NCBI RefSeq assembly: GCF_007992175.1
Contig: NZ_BJZT01000025.1
Coordinates: 1 to 64,000, forward strand
Length of the DNA stretch: 64,000 nt
Direction of reading: 5' to 3'
Origin: Methylobacterium haplocladii
GTDB lineage: Bacteria; Pseudomonadota; Alphaproteobacteria; Rhizobiales; Beijerinckiaceae
Positions 8,335 through 17,697 of this stretch are shown here, one piece after another. Position 1 is the stretch's first letter, and each line of letters begins with the position of its first letter. Position numbers and translations under genes: made by a program. Under the pieces are notes generated by a model, which saw only the letters and a program-made list of their open reading frames with translations, was not told the origin of the DNA and did not search any database.

Positions 8335-8562
8335 TCAGATCTCCGAACCGCCCCGCACCGCCTTCACCGGGCAATGCCCCGTCGCCCCACGCACGGCCAG
8401 ACCGACGCCGACGACGAGGGCGGCGAGGCTGAGCCACTGGTTCGGGCGCGGTTGCGCGGCAGCCGCCGCGATACCGAGGCCGAGGGCCACGGACACGGCC
8501 CGCTCCGTGAAGCCGATATTCGGCTCGCCGCTGAAAATGTCCTCGATCAACTCGTTCGCCAT
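8335..8562 (-). CDS. DUF2892 (YgaP-like) small membrane protein
   Basis: 75 residues from ATG at 8562 (MANELIEDIFSG). It has two hydrophobic segments (AVSVALGLGIAAAAA and LSLAALVVGVGLAVRGATG), and the conserved GHCP motif closes the domain (ATGHCPVKAV). This matches the inner-membrane DUF2892/YgaP transmembrane domain, here without a rhodanese partner. Function unknown. It is divergent from the chloroperoxidase-like gene. Confidence 0.75.
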   Translation of the reverse strand: MANELIEDIFSGEPNIGFTERAVSVALGLGIAAAAAQPRPNQWLSLAALVVGVGLAVRGATGHCPVKAVRGGSEI

Positions 8563-8673
8563 CGGGCGTGCTCTCCGCTTGTGACCCAACTCATACGACG
8601 CCGGGCGAACGCGGGCCGGGCACGTGCGTTCCCCTCGGGACAGAAGCCCGGCCATGACACCGCAGGAGAAACC

Positions 8674-9495
8674 ATGCCGACGATCACGATGCAGGACGGG
8701 ACGGAACTCTACGTCAAGGCATGGGGATCGGGCCGACCGGTGGTGCTGATCCACGGCTGGCCGCTCAACGCCGACATGTGGGACTACCAGTCCCAGGCGC
8801 TCGCCGAGGCGGGGTTTCGCGTGATTGCCTACGACCGGCGCGGCTTCGGGCGGTCGAGCCAGCCGAGCGGCGGCTACGATTACGACACCTTCGCCGACGA
8901 CCTCGCCGCCATCATCGAGCACGGCGACCTCTCGGATGCCGTCCTCGTCGGCTTCTCCATGGGCGGCGGCGAGGTCGCCCGCTACATCGGCCGCCACGGT
9001 ACCGCCCGTATCGGCCGGACCGCGCTCGTCGGCGCCGTGCCGCCGTACCTGCTCAAGGGACCGGACAACCCCGACGGCGTCGACGGATCGGTCTTCACCG
9101 GCATGAAGGAGGGCATCGCGGCCGACCGCGCGCAGTTCTTCGTCGATTTCGGCAAGACGTTTCTGGGCGTCGGCCGCCCCGGCGTCGATGTCTCGAACGG
9201 CCTGCAGCAATGGACGCTGCAACTGGCGCTGCAGGCAGGCCTGCGCGGCACGCTCGCCTGCGTCGACGCCTTCGGCACCACCGATTTCCGCCGGGACCTC
9301 GAGGCCTTCGACACACCCACGCTCGTCATCCACGGCGACGACGATCAGGTCGTGCCGTTCGAGGTCAGCGGCAGGCGCGCGGCGGGGGCTATCCCCGGCG
9401 CGGAGCTGAAGGTCTATGCGGGCGCGCCGCACGGGCTCTACGCGACGCACAAGGACCGGCTCAGCGAAGACCTGATCGCGTTCGCGCGAGGGTAG
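8674..9495 (+). CDS. Alpha/beta hydrolase, non-heme chloroperoxidase type
   Basis: 273 residues, typical of cofactor-free haloperoxidases and esterases. The start at 8674 is supported by GGAG eight bases upstream and by the conserved N-terminus (TITMQDGTELYVKAWG). The oxyanion-hole motif is HGWPLNADMWDYQ, the nucleophile elbow GFSMGGGEV supplies Ser, the acid is in VIHGDDDQVVP, and the catalytic His is in GAPHGLY. The triad is complete. It probably acts as an esterase or perhydrolase in the cytoplasm; the natural substrate is unknown. Confidence 0.85.
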   Translation: MPTITMQDGTELYVKAWGSGRPVVLIHGWPLNADMWDYQSQALAEAGFRVIAYDRRGFGRSSQPSGGYDYDTFADDLAAIIEHGDLSDAVLVGFSMGGGEVARYIGRHGTARIGRTALVGAVPPYLLKGPDNPDGVDGSVFTGMKEGIAADRAQFFVDFGKTFLGVGRPGVDVSNGLQQWTLQLALQAGLRGTLACVDAFGTTDFRRDLEAFDTPTLVIHGDDDQVVPFEVSGRRAAGAIPGAELKVYAGAPHGLYATHKDRLSEDLIAFARG

Positions 9496-9530
9496 GCTGC
9501 CTACGAATCGCCCATGTCCCACCCACCGTC

Positions 9531-9641
9531 CTCACCACCCTGAGGTGGCCGCGTGAGCGGCCCTCGACGAGTCCTCCAGATCGCATGCGATCCCTGGACG
9601 ACCCTTCGAGGGCTCCGCTTCGCTCCGGCGCCTCAGGTGAG
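9531..9641. repeat. Interspersed repeat, family D copy 1
   Basis: CTCACCACCCTGAGGTGG starts the element, CGCCTCAGGTGAGGG ends it, and CCTCCAGATCGCATGCGATC forms the centre. It is related to the element at 59955-60063. It fills the spacer between convergent genes. Confidence 0.65.
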
Positions 9642-9676
9642 GGCGCGGGTGGGGGGAGCGGCTCGGGCCGTAGACC

Positions 9677-10327
9677 CTACGACGATGGTGCACCTGCGTT
9701 CTGCGCGGCCAGCAAGCCGTCGTCGATCTCGCGCGCCCTGACCGCCGCGGGGCGCCCATAAAGCTTCCCGGCATAGGCCTCGAACGCGGGGCGCTTCGGG
9801 ATCGTGCCGAACTGCATACCCCAGCCGAGATGCGCGCCGATGTAGAGATCGGCCGCGCTGAAGCGGTCGCCCGCGAGGTATTCGGTCCGCGACACCGCGT
9901 CTTCGAGGGTGTCGAGCACCGTCTCGAGGCTGCCGTAGCCGACCATGCCGCGCATGCGGGGATCGTCCGGCACCTGCACCTTGAGCACGCTGTTCACCAC
10001 CGCCGCCTCGACCGGGCCGGCGCCGAAGAACAGCCAGCGGTAATAGGGTCCGCGCGCCCGGTCTCCCGGAGGCGGCGCGAGGCCCGCATCCGGAAAGGCG
10101 TCGGCGAGATAGGCGAGGATCGCCGGACATTCCGTCACCACGCTGCCGCCATGCGTGACCGTCGGCACCTTCCCCATCGGGTTGATGGCGAGATAGTCGG
10201 GCGACTTGGCCGAACCGCCGAAATCCAGGATCTCCGTCCGGTACGGCGCGCCGACCTCCTCCAGCATCCAGCGCACGATCCGGCCGCGCGACATCGGGTG
10301 GGTGTAGAAGACGAGTTCGTCGGTCAT
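9677..10327 (-). CDS. Glutathione S-transferase family protein
   Basis: 216 residues. The N-terminal thioredoxin-like domain (LVFYTHPMSRGRIVRWMLEE, then the cis-Pro element KVPTVTHGGSVVTECPAI with the glutathione gamma-glutamyl-binding E and S-like positions) precedes the helical C-terminal domain (GPYYRWLFFGAGPVEAA, AGDRFSAADLYIGAHLGWGM). ATG at 10327. The family conjugates glutathione to electrophiles or reduces peroxides in the cytoplasm. No operon partner. Confidence 0.85.
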   Translation of the reverse strand: MTDELVFYTHPMSRGRIVRWMLEEVGAPYRTEILDFGGSAKSPDYLAINPMGKVPTVTHGGSVVTECPAILAYLADAFPDAGLAPPPGDRARGPYYRWLFFGAGPVEAAVVNSVLKVQVPDDPRMRGMVGYGSLETVLDTLEDAVSRTEYLAGDRFSAADLYIGAHLGWGMQFGTIPKRPAFEAYAGKLYGRPAAVRAREIDDGLLAAQNAGAPSS

Positions 10328-10457
10328 GGATGGCCTTCCTGTCGGTTCTCGCCGGGTCGGATTTGCGCACGCGCGAAACACGCGCAGCATACGGCTCCCG
10401 GCATGCGCCGGCCACGCCCGACCCCGCACCGTGCCGCGATGCCGATGACGTTCCCGC

Positions 10458-12044
10458 TCACCCGGCCGATCCCGACGGCTCGTCATCCGACCGGCGGACC
10501 GCCGGCAGCCCGCACCGTTCGAGCGTCTCGACGAAGCGTTGGCCGAGCGCGGCATCGCTGCCGAAGATCGTCGTCACCCGCGGTGCTCCCAGGCCGAAAT
10601 GCGGGGCCGCCCGGCGCAGGATCGCGATCCGCGCGCGGGCCTGCTCGATCCGGCCGAGGGCGGCGTCGGAGGCGGCGCCGAGGGCATAGGCGATGGTGTA
10701 GCCGGGGCTGCGCTCCGTCGCCGCCGTGGCGCAGCGGGCGGCCTCGCCGTGCCGGCCGAGGGCATAGTAGGCGGCGGCCGCGGCGGCCGGCAGCGTCGCG
10801 GCGGCGACGGAGCTGAAGTCCAACGCCTTCTCCGCATTGGCCGCCGCCATCGCGTACCGGCCCGCCGCAGTCTGGGCCATCGACAGGAACACCAGGCTGC
10901 CCGCGTCGTGCGGCGCGAGGGCGAGGCTGCGCAGGGCGGCGTCGAGTCCGTCCTCGTACTGCCCCCGCAGGGCGAGGACGTAGCCGAGGGCGCGATGGCC
11001 GATCGGGCTCGCCGGGTTCAGCTCCAGGCCCGTCCGGATCGCGGCTTCGGCTGCGGCGATGGCGTCCGGCCCCAGGGTGCCGGAGATCGCCAGTGCCGCA
11101 TCGGTCGCCGTGGCCAGCCCCTTGACGCCGTGAGCCGTGGCAAAGGCCGGGTCGAGGACCAGCGCCCGCTCCACTGCCGCGTGGGCGAGCAGCATGTCCC
11201 GGGCGCTGAACCGGTTGAGATGGGCGATCGCCCGCATGGTCAGGTCGTGCGCGCCGAGGGCGTCGGCCGGCCCGGCGAGGCTCGCCACCTGCTCGGCGTC
11301 GCGAAGCTCCGAGAACAGGGCGCTCACGATGCGCGCGACCAGGGTGTCCTGCACGGCGAAGAAGCTGTCCGCGGCGATCGTGTAGCGCTCGGCCCAGACG
11401 TGGCGGCTGTCGTGGCCGTCGATGAGCTGCGCGTTGACGATGAGGCTCTCGCCGGCCCGGCGCAGGCTGCCCTCCAGGACGTAGCGGGCCCCGAGCAGGC
11501 CCGCGATCTCGGCGGCCGTGCCCGTGCCGCTCCGGGCCACCGCCGCGAAGGCACTGTGCCGTGCGATCACCGAAAGGTGCCGGTTGCGGGCGAGCTCCGT
11601 CGTGAGATCTTCCGCGAACCCGGCCCCGAGCCCGGCAAGATCCGGATGCGCGCCGTCGAACGTATCGAAGGGCACGACCGCGATCGGCTGCCAGAAGCGT
11701 CCCGGCGCCGGAAGGCGGCCGGGGGCCGTCGGCGGCGGGGTCTCGGCCGGCACCAGCAGGTAGCCGCGGCGCGGGATCGTGCGGATCAGGTCGCGTCCCG
11801 TATCGCCGAGCACCCGCCGGATCTCGCAGATGCATTGCGTCAGCGAATCCTCGGTCACGACGACGTCCGGCCAGCAGGCGGACAGGAGTTCGTCCTTGCC
11901 GACGACTTCGCCGCGCCGCGCCGCGAGCCTGGACAGGACATCGAAGGCCCGCGGCCGCAAATCGAGGCGGTCGCCGTTCCGGGCGAACACTTGGCCCCGA
12001 CTGAAATCCACGACGACGTCGACCAGCGTGATTCTGTCCGCCAT
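10458..12044 (-). CDS. Winged-helix (OmpR/CadC-type) regulator with FlgO-like and TPR domains
   Basis: 528 residues. Residues about 10-100 are a trans_reg_C winged helix (LDLRPRAFDVLSRLAARRGE, DSLTQCICEIRRVLGD, IRTIPRRGYLLV). Residues about 115-240 match the FlgO/adenylate-cyclase-associated region (PIAVVPFDTF, AEDLTTELARNRHLSVIAR, GARYVLEGSLRRAG). The C-terminal half has several TPR-like helical pairs (LELNPASPIGHRALGYVLAL, AALRSLALAPHDAGSLVFLS). There is no membrane helix, unlike CadC itself. Such proteins are DNA-binding one-component regulators. Nothing adjacent points to a regulon. Confidence 0.8.
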   Translation of the reverse strand: MADRITLVDVVVDFSRGQVFARNGDRLDLRPRAFDVLSRLAARRGEVVGKDELLSACWPDVVVTEDSLTQCICEIRRVLGDTGRDLIRTIPRRGYLLVPAETPPPTAPGRLPAPGRFWQPIAVVPFDTFDGAHPDLAGLGAGFAEDLTTELARNRHLSVIARHSAFAAVARSGTGTAAEIAGLLGARYVLEGSLRRAGESLIVNAQLIDGHDSRHVWAERYTIAADSFFAVQDTLVARIVSALFSELRDAEQVASLAGPADALGAHDLTMRAIAHLNRFSARDMLLAHAAVERALVLDPAFATAHGVKGLATATDAALAISGTLGPDAIAAAEAAIRTGLELNPASPIGHRALGYVLALRGQYEDGLDAALRSLALAPHDAGSLVFLSMAQTAAGRYAMAAANAEKALDFSSVAAATLPAAAAAAYYALGRHGEAARCATAATERSPGYTIAYALGAASDAALGRIEQARARIAILRRAAPHFGLGAPRVTTIFGSDAALGQRFVETLERCGLPAVRRSDDEPSGSAG

Positions 12045-12211
12045 GCGCCTGTCTGCCGAAACGACAGTCTTCGAGGACGCGAACGGTATCAGAAAAATTC
12101 AGGATTTCTCAGAGGCCCTCACGAGACCTTCGGGACTTCGCGCCCGACCTGCCGCTAGCGTCGGTCCCGAAGGGCGCGTCCCGCCGCCCCAGCCTCCGTG
12201 GAGACTCTCCG

Positions 12212-12715
12212 ATGCCCCGCACCGCCCTCGTTCCCGCCACGGCGCTCGCCGCCCTCGTCGCCCTGCCCCCCGCCGCCCTCGCGATGCCGATGGGGGGCAC
12301 CTTCAACGGCCATGTCGACACCCAGTCCGCGCAGCCGATGGGCGCGGCGGGCCAGGTCCGGATCACGAAGACCGCCTCCGGCACCAATGCGGGGCCCGGC
12401 ACTCCGCTCGACGGCGCCGCCGTCCGCATCAACGACATGGCCGTCCTCAGGAACGGACAGGGCCGGCTGAAGGGCACCATCGTCTTCGCCACGCCCACCG
12501 GCTCCACCAGCAGCCCCTATACCGGGACCGTGGCGACCGACGCTGCCGGACGCGTGACCGCCGAAGGCGAGTTCCGCGAGGTGAAGGGCAAGGGCGAGTT
12601 CGCCGGCTTGAAGGGCCGCGGGCGCTTCTCGGTGGCCCACAGCTCGCCGACGGACTTTACCGGCACATGGCAGGGCGAGTTCCAGGTCCCGGCCCAGAAG
12701 ACCTCGCGGCGGTGA
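12212..12715 (+). CDS. Secreted hypothetical protein
   Basis: 167 residues with a signal peptide at residues 1-24 (LVPATALAALVALPPAALA). The mature part is rich in Gly, Thr and Ser with alternating hydrophobics (GGTFNGHVDTQSAQ, GRLKGTIVFATPTGSTSS, GRFSVAHSSPTDFTGTWQGE), which suggests a beta-sandwich or barrel of lipocalin-like size. No cysteines and no recognised family. Periplasmic or exported location is inferred. It is convergent with pnp, whose terminator lies just beyond it. Confidence 0.65.
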   Translation: MPRTALVPATALAALVALPPAALAMPMGGTFNGHVDTQSAQPMGAAGQVRITKTASGTNAGPGTPLDGAAVRINDMAVLRNGQGRLKGTIVFATPTGSTSSPYTGTVATDAAGRVTAEGEFREVKGKGEFAGLKGRGRFSVAHSSPTDFTGTWQGEFQVPAQKTSRR

Positions 12716-12725
12716 GGATCCCACG

Positions 12726-12755
12726 AAAAAAGCGCGGCCCCGAGGGACCGCGCTT
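12726..12755 (-). terminator. Rho-independent terminator of pnp
   Basis: On the minus strand, AAGCGCGGTCC pairs with GGCCGCGCTT across CTCGG and is followed by TTTTTT. It begins about 28 bases after the pnp stop. Confidence 0.85.
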
Positions 12756-12782
12756 CATACCATCTGCGCCTGAGCGAAAGGC

Positions 12783-15011
12783 TCAGTCGCGACGGGGGCC
12801 ACGCTCACGGCGGGGGCCGCGGTCACGGTCGCCGCGGGGCTCGCGCTCACGCTCCTCCGGCTCGGGCTCGCCGCGGGCGGCGCGCTCGGCCTTGAGCTTC
12901 TCGGTGAGGTCCTCGCCGGTCTCCTGGTCGACGACCTTCATCGAGAGGCGGATCTTGCCGCGGTCGTCGGCGCCGAGGAACTTGACCTTGACCTTCTGGC
13001 CCTCCGCCACGACGTCGCCGACCTTGGCGACCCGCTGCGGCGCGAGCTCGGAGATGTGGACGAGGCCGTCCTTGGCGCCGAAGAAGTTCACGAAGGCACC
13101 GAACTCCATGATCTTGACGATGGTGCCGTCATAGATCGTGCCGGCCTCCGGCTCGGCGACGATGGAGCGGATCCAGTTATAGGCCGCCTTGATCGCGTTG
13201 CCGTCGGACGAGGCGATCTTCACGATGCCGGTGTCCTCGATGTTGATCTTCGCGCCCGTCTTCTCGACGATCTCGCGGATGATCTTGCCGCCGGTGCCGA
13301 TCACGTCGCGGATTTTGTCGGTGGGGATCTGCATCGTCTCGATGCGCGGGGCGTATTCCCCGAGCTCCGGGCGGGCCGCGGTCAGGGCCTTGGCCATCTC
13401 GACCAGGATGTGCGCGCGTCCGTCCTTCGCCTGGGCGAGGGCGACCTTCATGATCTCCTCGGTGATGCCGGCGATCTTGATGTCCATCTGGAGCGAGGTG
13501 ATGCCCTCGTCCGTGCCGGCCACCTTGAAGTCCATGTCGCCGAGGTGATCCTCGTCGCCGAGGATGTCGGAGAGCACCGCGAAGCGCTCACCTTCGAGGA
13601 TGAGGCCCATGGCGATGCCGGCGACCGGACGGCGCAGCGGCACGCCCGCATCCATCAGCGACAGCGAGCCGCCGCAGACCGAAGCCATCGAGGACGAGCC
13701 GTTCGACTCGGTGATCTCGGAGACCACGCGGATCGTGTACGGGAACTCGTGGGCCGGCGGCAGCACCGGCCGGATCGCGCGCCAGGCGAGCTTGCCGTGG
13801 CCGATCTCGCGGCGTCCCGGCGAACCCATCCGGCCCGTCTCGCCGACGGAATAGGGAGGGAAGTTGTAGTGGAGCAGGAAGCGCTCCTTGTAGGTGCCTT
13901 CCAGCGCGTCGATGAACTGCTCGTCCTCGCCGGTGCCGAGGGTGGCGACCACGAAGGCCTGGGTCTCGCCGCGGGTGAACACCGCCGAGCCGTGGGCGCG
14001 CGGCAGCACGCCGACGTCGGAGACGATCGGGCGGACCGTCTTGAGGTCGCGGCCGTCGATGCGCGAGCCGGTGTCGAGCACGTTCCAGCGCACGACCTTG
14101 GACTGCGCCTCCTTGAAGGCGGCCTTGACCTTCTCAGGGCTGAACTTCTGCTCGCCGTCCGACGGGCAAAGCGCGGCGACCACCTTCGCCTTCACGGCGT
14201 CGACGGCGGCGTAGCGCTCCTGCTTGACCGTCTTCTTGTAGGCCTCGCGCAGCTCGGCCTCGCCGATCTCGAGCACGGCCTTCTCGGCCTCGGCATTCTC
14301 CGGCGGGGAGAAATCGCGCGGCTCCTTGGCGGCCTTCTCGGCGAGACGGATGATCGCCTCGATCACCGGCTGGAAATGCTTGTGGCCGAACATCACGGCG
14401 CCGAGCATCACGTCCTCGGAGAGCTCCTTGGCCTCCGACTCCACCATCAGCACGGCGTCCTGGGTGCCGGCGACGATGAGGTCGAGGGTCGACTCTTCCT
14501 TGGTCTCGTTGACGGCCGGGTTCAGCTTGTAGGCGCCGTTGACCCAGCCGACGCGGGCCGCGCCGATCGGACCCATGAACGGGATGCCCGACAGCGTCAG
14601 GGCAGCAGAAGTGGCGACCATCGCGACGATGTCCGGGTCGTTCTCGAGATCGTGGCTCAGCACGGTCACGGTGACCTGGGTGTCGTTGCGCCAGCCCTCG
14701 ATGAAGAGCGGACGGATCGGGCGGTCGATCAGCCGGGAGACCAGCGTCTCCTTCTCGGAGGGGCGGCCTTCGCGCTTGAAGTAGCCGCCGGGGATGCGGC
14801 CGGCGGCGTAGGCGCGCTCCTGGTAGTTCACGGTGAGCGGCATGAAGTCGATGCCGACCTTCGGCTCCTTCGCCGCGACGACGGTGGCGAGCACGGTGGT
14901 CTCGCCGTAGGTGGCGAGCACGGCGCCGTCGGCCTGGCGGGCGACCTTGCCGGTTTCGAGGACGAGCTTGCGGTCGCCCCAGATCAGTTCTTCACGTTGG
15001 ACGTCGAACAT
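12783..15011 (-). CDS. pnp: Polyribonucleotide nucleotidyltransferase (PNPase)
   Basis: 742 residues, slightly longer than the usual 700-715 because of an Arg/Glu-rich tail. Two RNase PH domains (residues about 10-140 and 310-540), then KH ([20 protein letters not shown]) and S1 ([20 protein letters not shown]) domains are present. [12 protein letters not shown] in the second core and TFTR-equivalent [10 protein letters not shown] mark the phosphorolytic site. It degrades RNA processively from the 3' end with phosphate and is part of the alphaproteobacterial degradosome. ATG at 15011 gives the canonical MFDVQREEL start. rpsO lies upstream on the same strand, the classical order. Confidence 0.97.
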   Translation of the reverse strand: MFDVQREELIWGDRKLVLETGKVARQADGAVLATYGETTVLATVVAAKEPKVGIDFMPLTVNYQERAYAAGRIPGGYFKREGRPSEKETLVSRLIDRPIRPLFIEGWRNDTQVTVTVLSHDLENDPDIVAMVATSAALTLSGIPFMGPIGAARVGWVNGAYKLNPAVNETKEESTLDLIVAGTQDAVLMVESEAKELSEDVMLGAVMFGHKHFQPVIEAIIRLAEKAAKEPRDFSPPENAEAEKAVLEIGEAELREAYKKTVKQERYAAVDAVKAKVVAALCPSDGEQKFSPEKVKAAFKEAQSKVVRWNVLDTGSRIDGRDLKTVRPIVSDVGVLPRAHGSAVFTRGETQAFVVATLGTGEDEQFIDALEGTYKERFLLHYNFPPYSVGETGRMGSPGRREIGHGKLAWRAIRPVLPPAHEFPYTIRVVSEITESNGSSSMASVCGGSLSLMDAGVPLRRPVAGIAMGLILEGERFAVLSDILGDEDHLGDMDFKVAGTDEGITSLQMDIKIAGITEEIMKVALAQAKDGRAHILVEMAKALTAARPELGEYAPRIETMQIPTDKIRDVIGTGGKIIREIVEKTGAKINIEDTGIVKIASSDGNAIKAAYNWIRSIVAEPEAGTIYDGTIVKIMEFGAFVNFFGAKDGLVHISELAPQRVAKVGDVVAEGQKVKVKFLGADDRGKIRLSMKVVDQETGEDLTEKLKAERAARGEPEPEEREREPRGDRDRGPRRERGPRRD

Positions 15012-15287
15012 TCTTTTTCCTGCCTTCATGCATACGGTCGGGCTGAGCCCGGCGCCGCCAGCGGCAAGACGGCGAGCTTCTTCGTTGCGAAGAAGCTTGC
15101 GATCCTGCCCTGACCGTCGCGCCTCGAAGCGGCCCAAGATCACGCTGCGTTTTGATCGCTGCGGTCAAAACGCAGAGAACGTGATCGACTCCAAAGTAAG
15201 AGCAGGCTTGGCGCGAAAAACCGTCACCACTTTTTCGCAGCCTGCTCTCGGGGTGAGCGGCCGGACCCATGTCCGGACGCCCTCTGG
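15012..15287 (-). promoter_or_regulatory. Structured pnp leader / rpsO-pnp spacer with three strong stem-loops
   Basis: The gene-free spacer holds three hairpins. One has AGCTTCTTCG 15075-15084 with CGAAGAAGCT 15088-15097 (loop 3). The second has outer GATCACG 15138-15144 / CGTGATC 15180-15186 and inner CTGCGTTTTGA 15145-15155 / TCAAAACGCAG 15165-15175. The third has outer GAGCAGG 15200-15206 / CCTGCTC 15241-15247 and inner GCGAAAAA 15213-15220 / TTTTTCGC 15231-15238. In enterobacteria a pnp leader hairpin is cut by RNase III for autoregulation; a similar role here is inference. I see no clear promoter hexamers. Confidence 0.6.
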
Positions 15288-15315
15288 CAAAACGCGGCCC
15301 CGAGAGGAGCCGCGT
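15288..15315 (-). terminator. Rho-independent terminator of rpsO
   Basis: On the minus strand ACGCGGC pairs with GCCGCGT (15292-15298 with 15309-15315) and is followed by TTTT. It is 10 bases past the rpsO stop. Confidence 0.8.
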
Positions 15316-15324
15316 GGGTCGTCG

Positions 15325-15594
15325 TTAGCGGCGGATGCCGAGGCGCTCGATCAGCGAGCGGTAGCGCGGCTCGTCCTTGCGCTTGACGTAGTCGAGCAGC
15401 GAGCGGCGCTGCGAGACCATCTTCAGGAGGCCGCGGCGGGAATGGTTGTCCTTGCCGTGGGTCTTGAAGTGCTGGGTCAGGTTGGTGATCCGCTCGGTGA
15501 GGATGGCGACCTGGACTTCCGGCGAACCGGTGTCCTTGCCGCCCTGAGCGTATTCCTTGATGAGCGCGGTCTTGCGCTCTGCCGAGATCGACAT
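15325..15594 (-). CDS. rpsO: 30S ribosomal protein S15
   Basis: 89 residues, exactly the family length. It begins [19 protein letters not shown] and contains [39 protein letters not shown] and the C-terminal [14 protein letters not shown]15 binds 16S rRNA and nucleates the platform of the small subunit. ATG at 15594. It precedes pnp as in most proteobacteria but has its own terminator. Confidence 0.98.
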   Translation of the reverse strand: MSISAERKTALIKEYAQGGKDTGSPEVQVAILTERITNLTQHFKTHGKDNHSRRGLLKMVSQRRSLLDYVKRKDEPRYRSLIERLGIRR

Positions 15595-15873
15595 CGCAGG
15601 CCTTTCGGTGTGGGGTGTATCGGACGAGCGGCCTCCCTCGGGAGGCGGCTGCAGCCAGCGGCTCGGCCGCTGCCGGGATGTCGTCCAGCAGGGTCGCGCG
15701 CAAGCGGTTCAAGCCCCGCCCGTCGCCGGGCCGAGGCGGCGCGGACCATACACGAAAGCCCGCGCAACGCCAGTGCCACCCACGCCGTCGCCGAAACACC
15801 CGATTGACGCCGCCCGTGCGGCCCCCTAAACGATCCCCCACGTTCGAGCCCCGGCCCACGGCCCGGCCCGCAC

Positions 15874-15958
15874 GCCCAGGTGGCGGAATTGGTAGACGCG
15901 CTGGTTTCAGGTACCAGTCTTGCAAGAGGTGAAGGTTCGAGTCCTTTCCTGGGCACCA
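15874..15958 (+). tRNA. tRNA-Leu (anticodon CAG)
   Basis: 85 bases including encoded CCA. The acceptor stem GCCCAGG pairs with CCTGGGC, the anticodon loop TTCAGGT carries CAG, the long variable arm (TGCAAGAGGTGA region) is type II as in leucine tRNAs, and the T-arm has GGTTCGAGTCC. The last 18 bases (15941-15958) are duplicated at 26376-26393, so this gene is the attachment site of the island that follows and was kept intact by the integration. Confidence 0.95.
15941..15958 (+). other. attL: left attachment-site repeat
   Basis: The 3' end of tRNA-Leu through its CCA, identical over 18 bp to 26376-26393. The identity stops on both sides. Confidence 0.9.
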
Positions 15959-15975
15959 TCAGCTGGTTAACCCGC

Positions 15976-16043
15976 TGATCCGCAAAAAGCTTTGATCCGC
16001 AAACGGCTTATCGCGGTCCGACTGTACAACGGACCTGCACAAC
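15976..16043. promoter_or_regulatory. Putative integrase accessory sites at the left end
   Basis: Two direct-repeat pairs lie between attL and the integrase: TGATCCGCAAA at 15976-15986 and 15993-16003 (17-bp period), and TGTACAAC at 16023-16030 with TGCACAAC at 16036-16043 (13-bp period). The last box abuts the integrase ATG. The same TGTACAAC pair with a 13-bp period occurs at the right end. Binding by integrase or an excisionase is inferred. Confidence 0.5.
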
Positions 16044-17672
16044 ATGCCCCTTGCGATGCCACGGCCGATGAAGCGTCCCGGTTCCACTGTCCATCAGTTC
16101 GTGCAGCGCATCCCTGCTGACGTGATCGACAAGGTCCGAGGGATGACCCTCACCATCCCGGTCGGTGAAACCGTAGTGGTTCGGCAGGTCTCTTCGACAA
16201 CGCCCGACGTTCGCGTCTCACTCGGCACTCGCGACGGCAACGAGGCGAAGCAGCGCCAAGCGATCGTCACCGGCTACCTTCAGGGCGTCTGGCGGGCGGT
16301 CCGTGAGGGTCCCAGAAGGTTGACCCACAAGGAGACTGTGGGCCTTGCCGGCGAGGCGTACCGTGCATGGACCGACGCCTTCGAGGACGATCCCGGCAGT
16401 CCCGAGATGTGGGCACAGGTGACCGCCCACAACGTCCAAGCGGATGCCGGAACGTTCGGCCGAGCGGCCTTCTTCATCGGACCGGATGAGCAGCGTCGAG
16501 CAAAGAGCATGAACGAGCGGTTCGGGCGTGAGGCCGACGCCGTGCTCGCTCGGCACGGGCTCATCGTGGACACCGACAGTCGAGAGCGCGTCATCGACCA
16601 GATCGGCAGGGCCATGCTGGAGGCCGGCGAGGCGAACTTCGCGCGAGCTGATGGCGACTACACGCCCGATCCCGCATCCAACCGCTTCCCGATGTTCAGT
16701 GCGCCTCGAACCGAGCTGGTAAAACCCGCGCCGAGTGGGCTGACCATCGGCGACCTTCTCGACAAGATGGCAGCCGAACGGAACCACGCACCGAAGACAC
16801 GGAGCGAGTGGGCAAGGGCGGTCAGAAGCCTCACCGATCATGCGAAGACCACGAACCCTGCGGCCGTCACTACACCGATGGTGGTGGCTTGGATGGACAG
16901 TCTCGTCGCCCAAGGGCTGAAGGCGAAGACCATCAACGATGTCTACCTCGCAGCCGTGAAGGCTCTGTTCGTCTGGGCCGAAGTCCGTATCGGCAACAAT
17001 CCCGTGGCCAAGGTGCCCCGGATCAAGCGGAACGATGAGGAGAGCAACGAGCGGGGCTACACCCTCGCCGAGGCCGAGACTGTCCTTCAAGCAGCCCTTG
17101 GGGAGAGCAACCCCGCCCGGCGATGGCTGCCGTGGCTCATGGCCTACTCGGGCGCTCGGGCTGGAGAGATTGTTCAGCTGCGTCGACAGGACATCCGGCA
17201 GGAACCGGAGAGCGGGGTCTGGTATCTCGACTTCAACCCCGAAGCGGGCCGTCTCAAGAATAAGCCTTCACAGCGGGTGGTGCCGCTGCATCCTCATCTC
17301 ATCGAGATGGGCTTCGTGACGTGGGCGAAAGGGCAGGCCAACGAACGGCTGTTCTACAGGGATCGTGCAGGGAGTGCCCTTGATGGGCGGCGGGACCCGA
17401 AGTCGGTGACGATCAATCGGGTCGGTGATTGGGTTCGCGATGACGTGGGCGTTGCGGCCGTTCAGGCAGGAGAGGTCGCACCGAACCATGGCTGGCGGCA
17501 CCGCTTCTCGACTGAGCTGGTCAACCTTGAGGTCCCGGACACGACCCGGAAGCGTCTCACCGGCCACCGGCTGGACGGCGAGGACAATCGCTACGTGGGC
17601 AGGATCGTGATGGAGCGCCTACACGCTGCTGTCGCCAAGCTGCCGAGGTATCTCGCGGACCGCGTTGGCTGA
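16044..17672 (+). CDS. Tyrosine-type site-specific recombinase (island integrase)
   Basis: 542 residues. The C-terminal catalytic domain shows the box I arginine in YSGARAGEIVQL, the box II H-x-x-R in HGWRHRF, the following GHR histidine and a terminal Tyr in NRYVGRIV, so the active set is complete. A SAM-like core-binding domain precedes it (SLTDHAKTTNPAAV, KTINDVYLAAVKALFVWA). The N-terminus (QFVQRIPADVIDK) resembles the DUF6538 region common in alphaproteobacterial island integrases. It lies directly beside its attachment site in tRNA-Leu. The start could be M1 at 16044 or nearby internal Met codons. Confidence 0.93.
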   Translation: MPLAMPRPMKRPGSTVHQFVQRIPADVIDKVRGMTLTIPVGETVVVRQVSSTTPDVRVSLGTRDGNEAKQRQAIVTGYLQGVWRAVREGPRRLTHKETVGLAGEAYRAWTDAFEDDPGSPEMWAQVTAHNVQADAGTFGRAAFFIGPDEQRRAKSMNERFGREADAVLARHGLIVDTDSRERVIDQIGRAMLEAGEANFARADGDYTPDPASNRFPMFSAPRTELVKPAPSGLTIGDLLDKMAAERNHAPKTRSEWARAVRSLTDHAKTTNPAAVTTPMVVAWMDSLVAQGLKAKTINDVYLAAVKALFVWAEVRIGNNPVAKVPRIKRNDEESNERGYTLAEAETVLQAALGESNPARRWLPWLMAYSGARAGEIVQLRRQDIRQEPESGVWYLDFNPEAGRLKNKPSQRVVPLHPHLIEMGFVTWAKGQANERLFYRDRAGSALDGRRDPKSVTINRVGDWVRDDVGVAAVQAGEVAPNHGWRHRFSTELVNLEVPDTTRKRLTGHRLDGEDNRYVGRIVMERLHAAVAKLPRYLADRVG

Positions 17673-17697
17673 AGAGGTAGGCGGCGTTCAGCGTGGC

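Noticed and set aside
13056..15113. 685-codon open frame antisense to pnp
   Set aside because: It is the GC-rich shadow of PNPase: composition is Arg/Leu/Asp/His-rich without domains, and pnp itself is certain.
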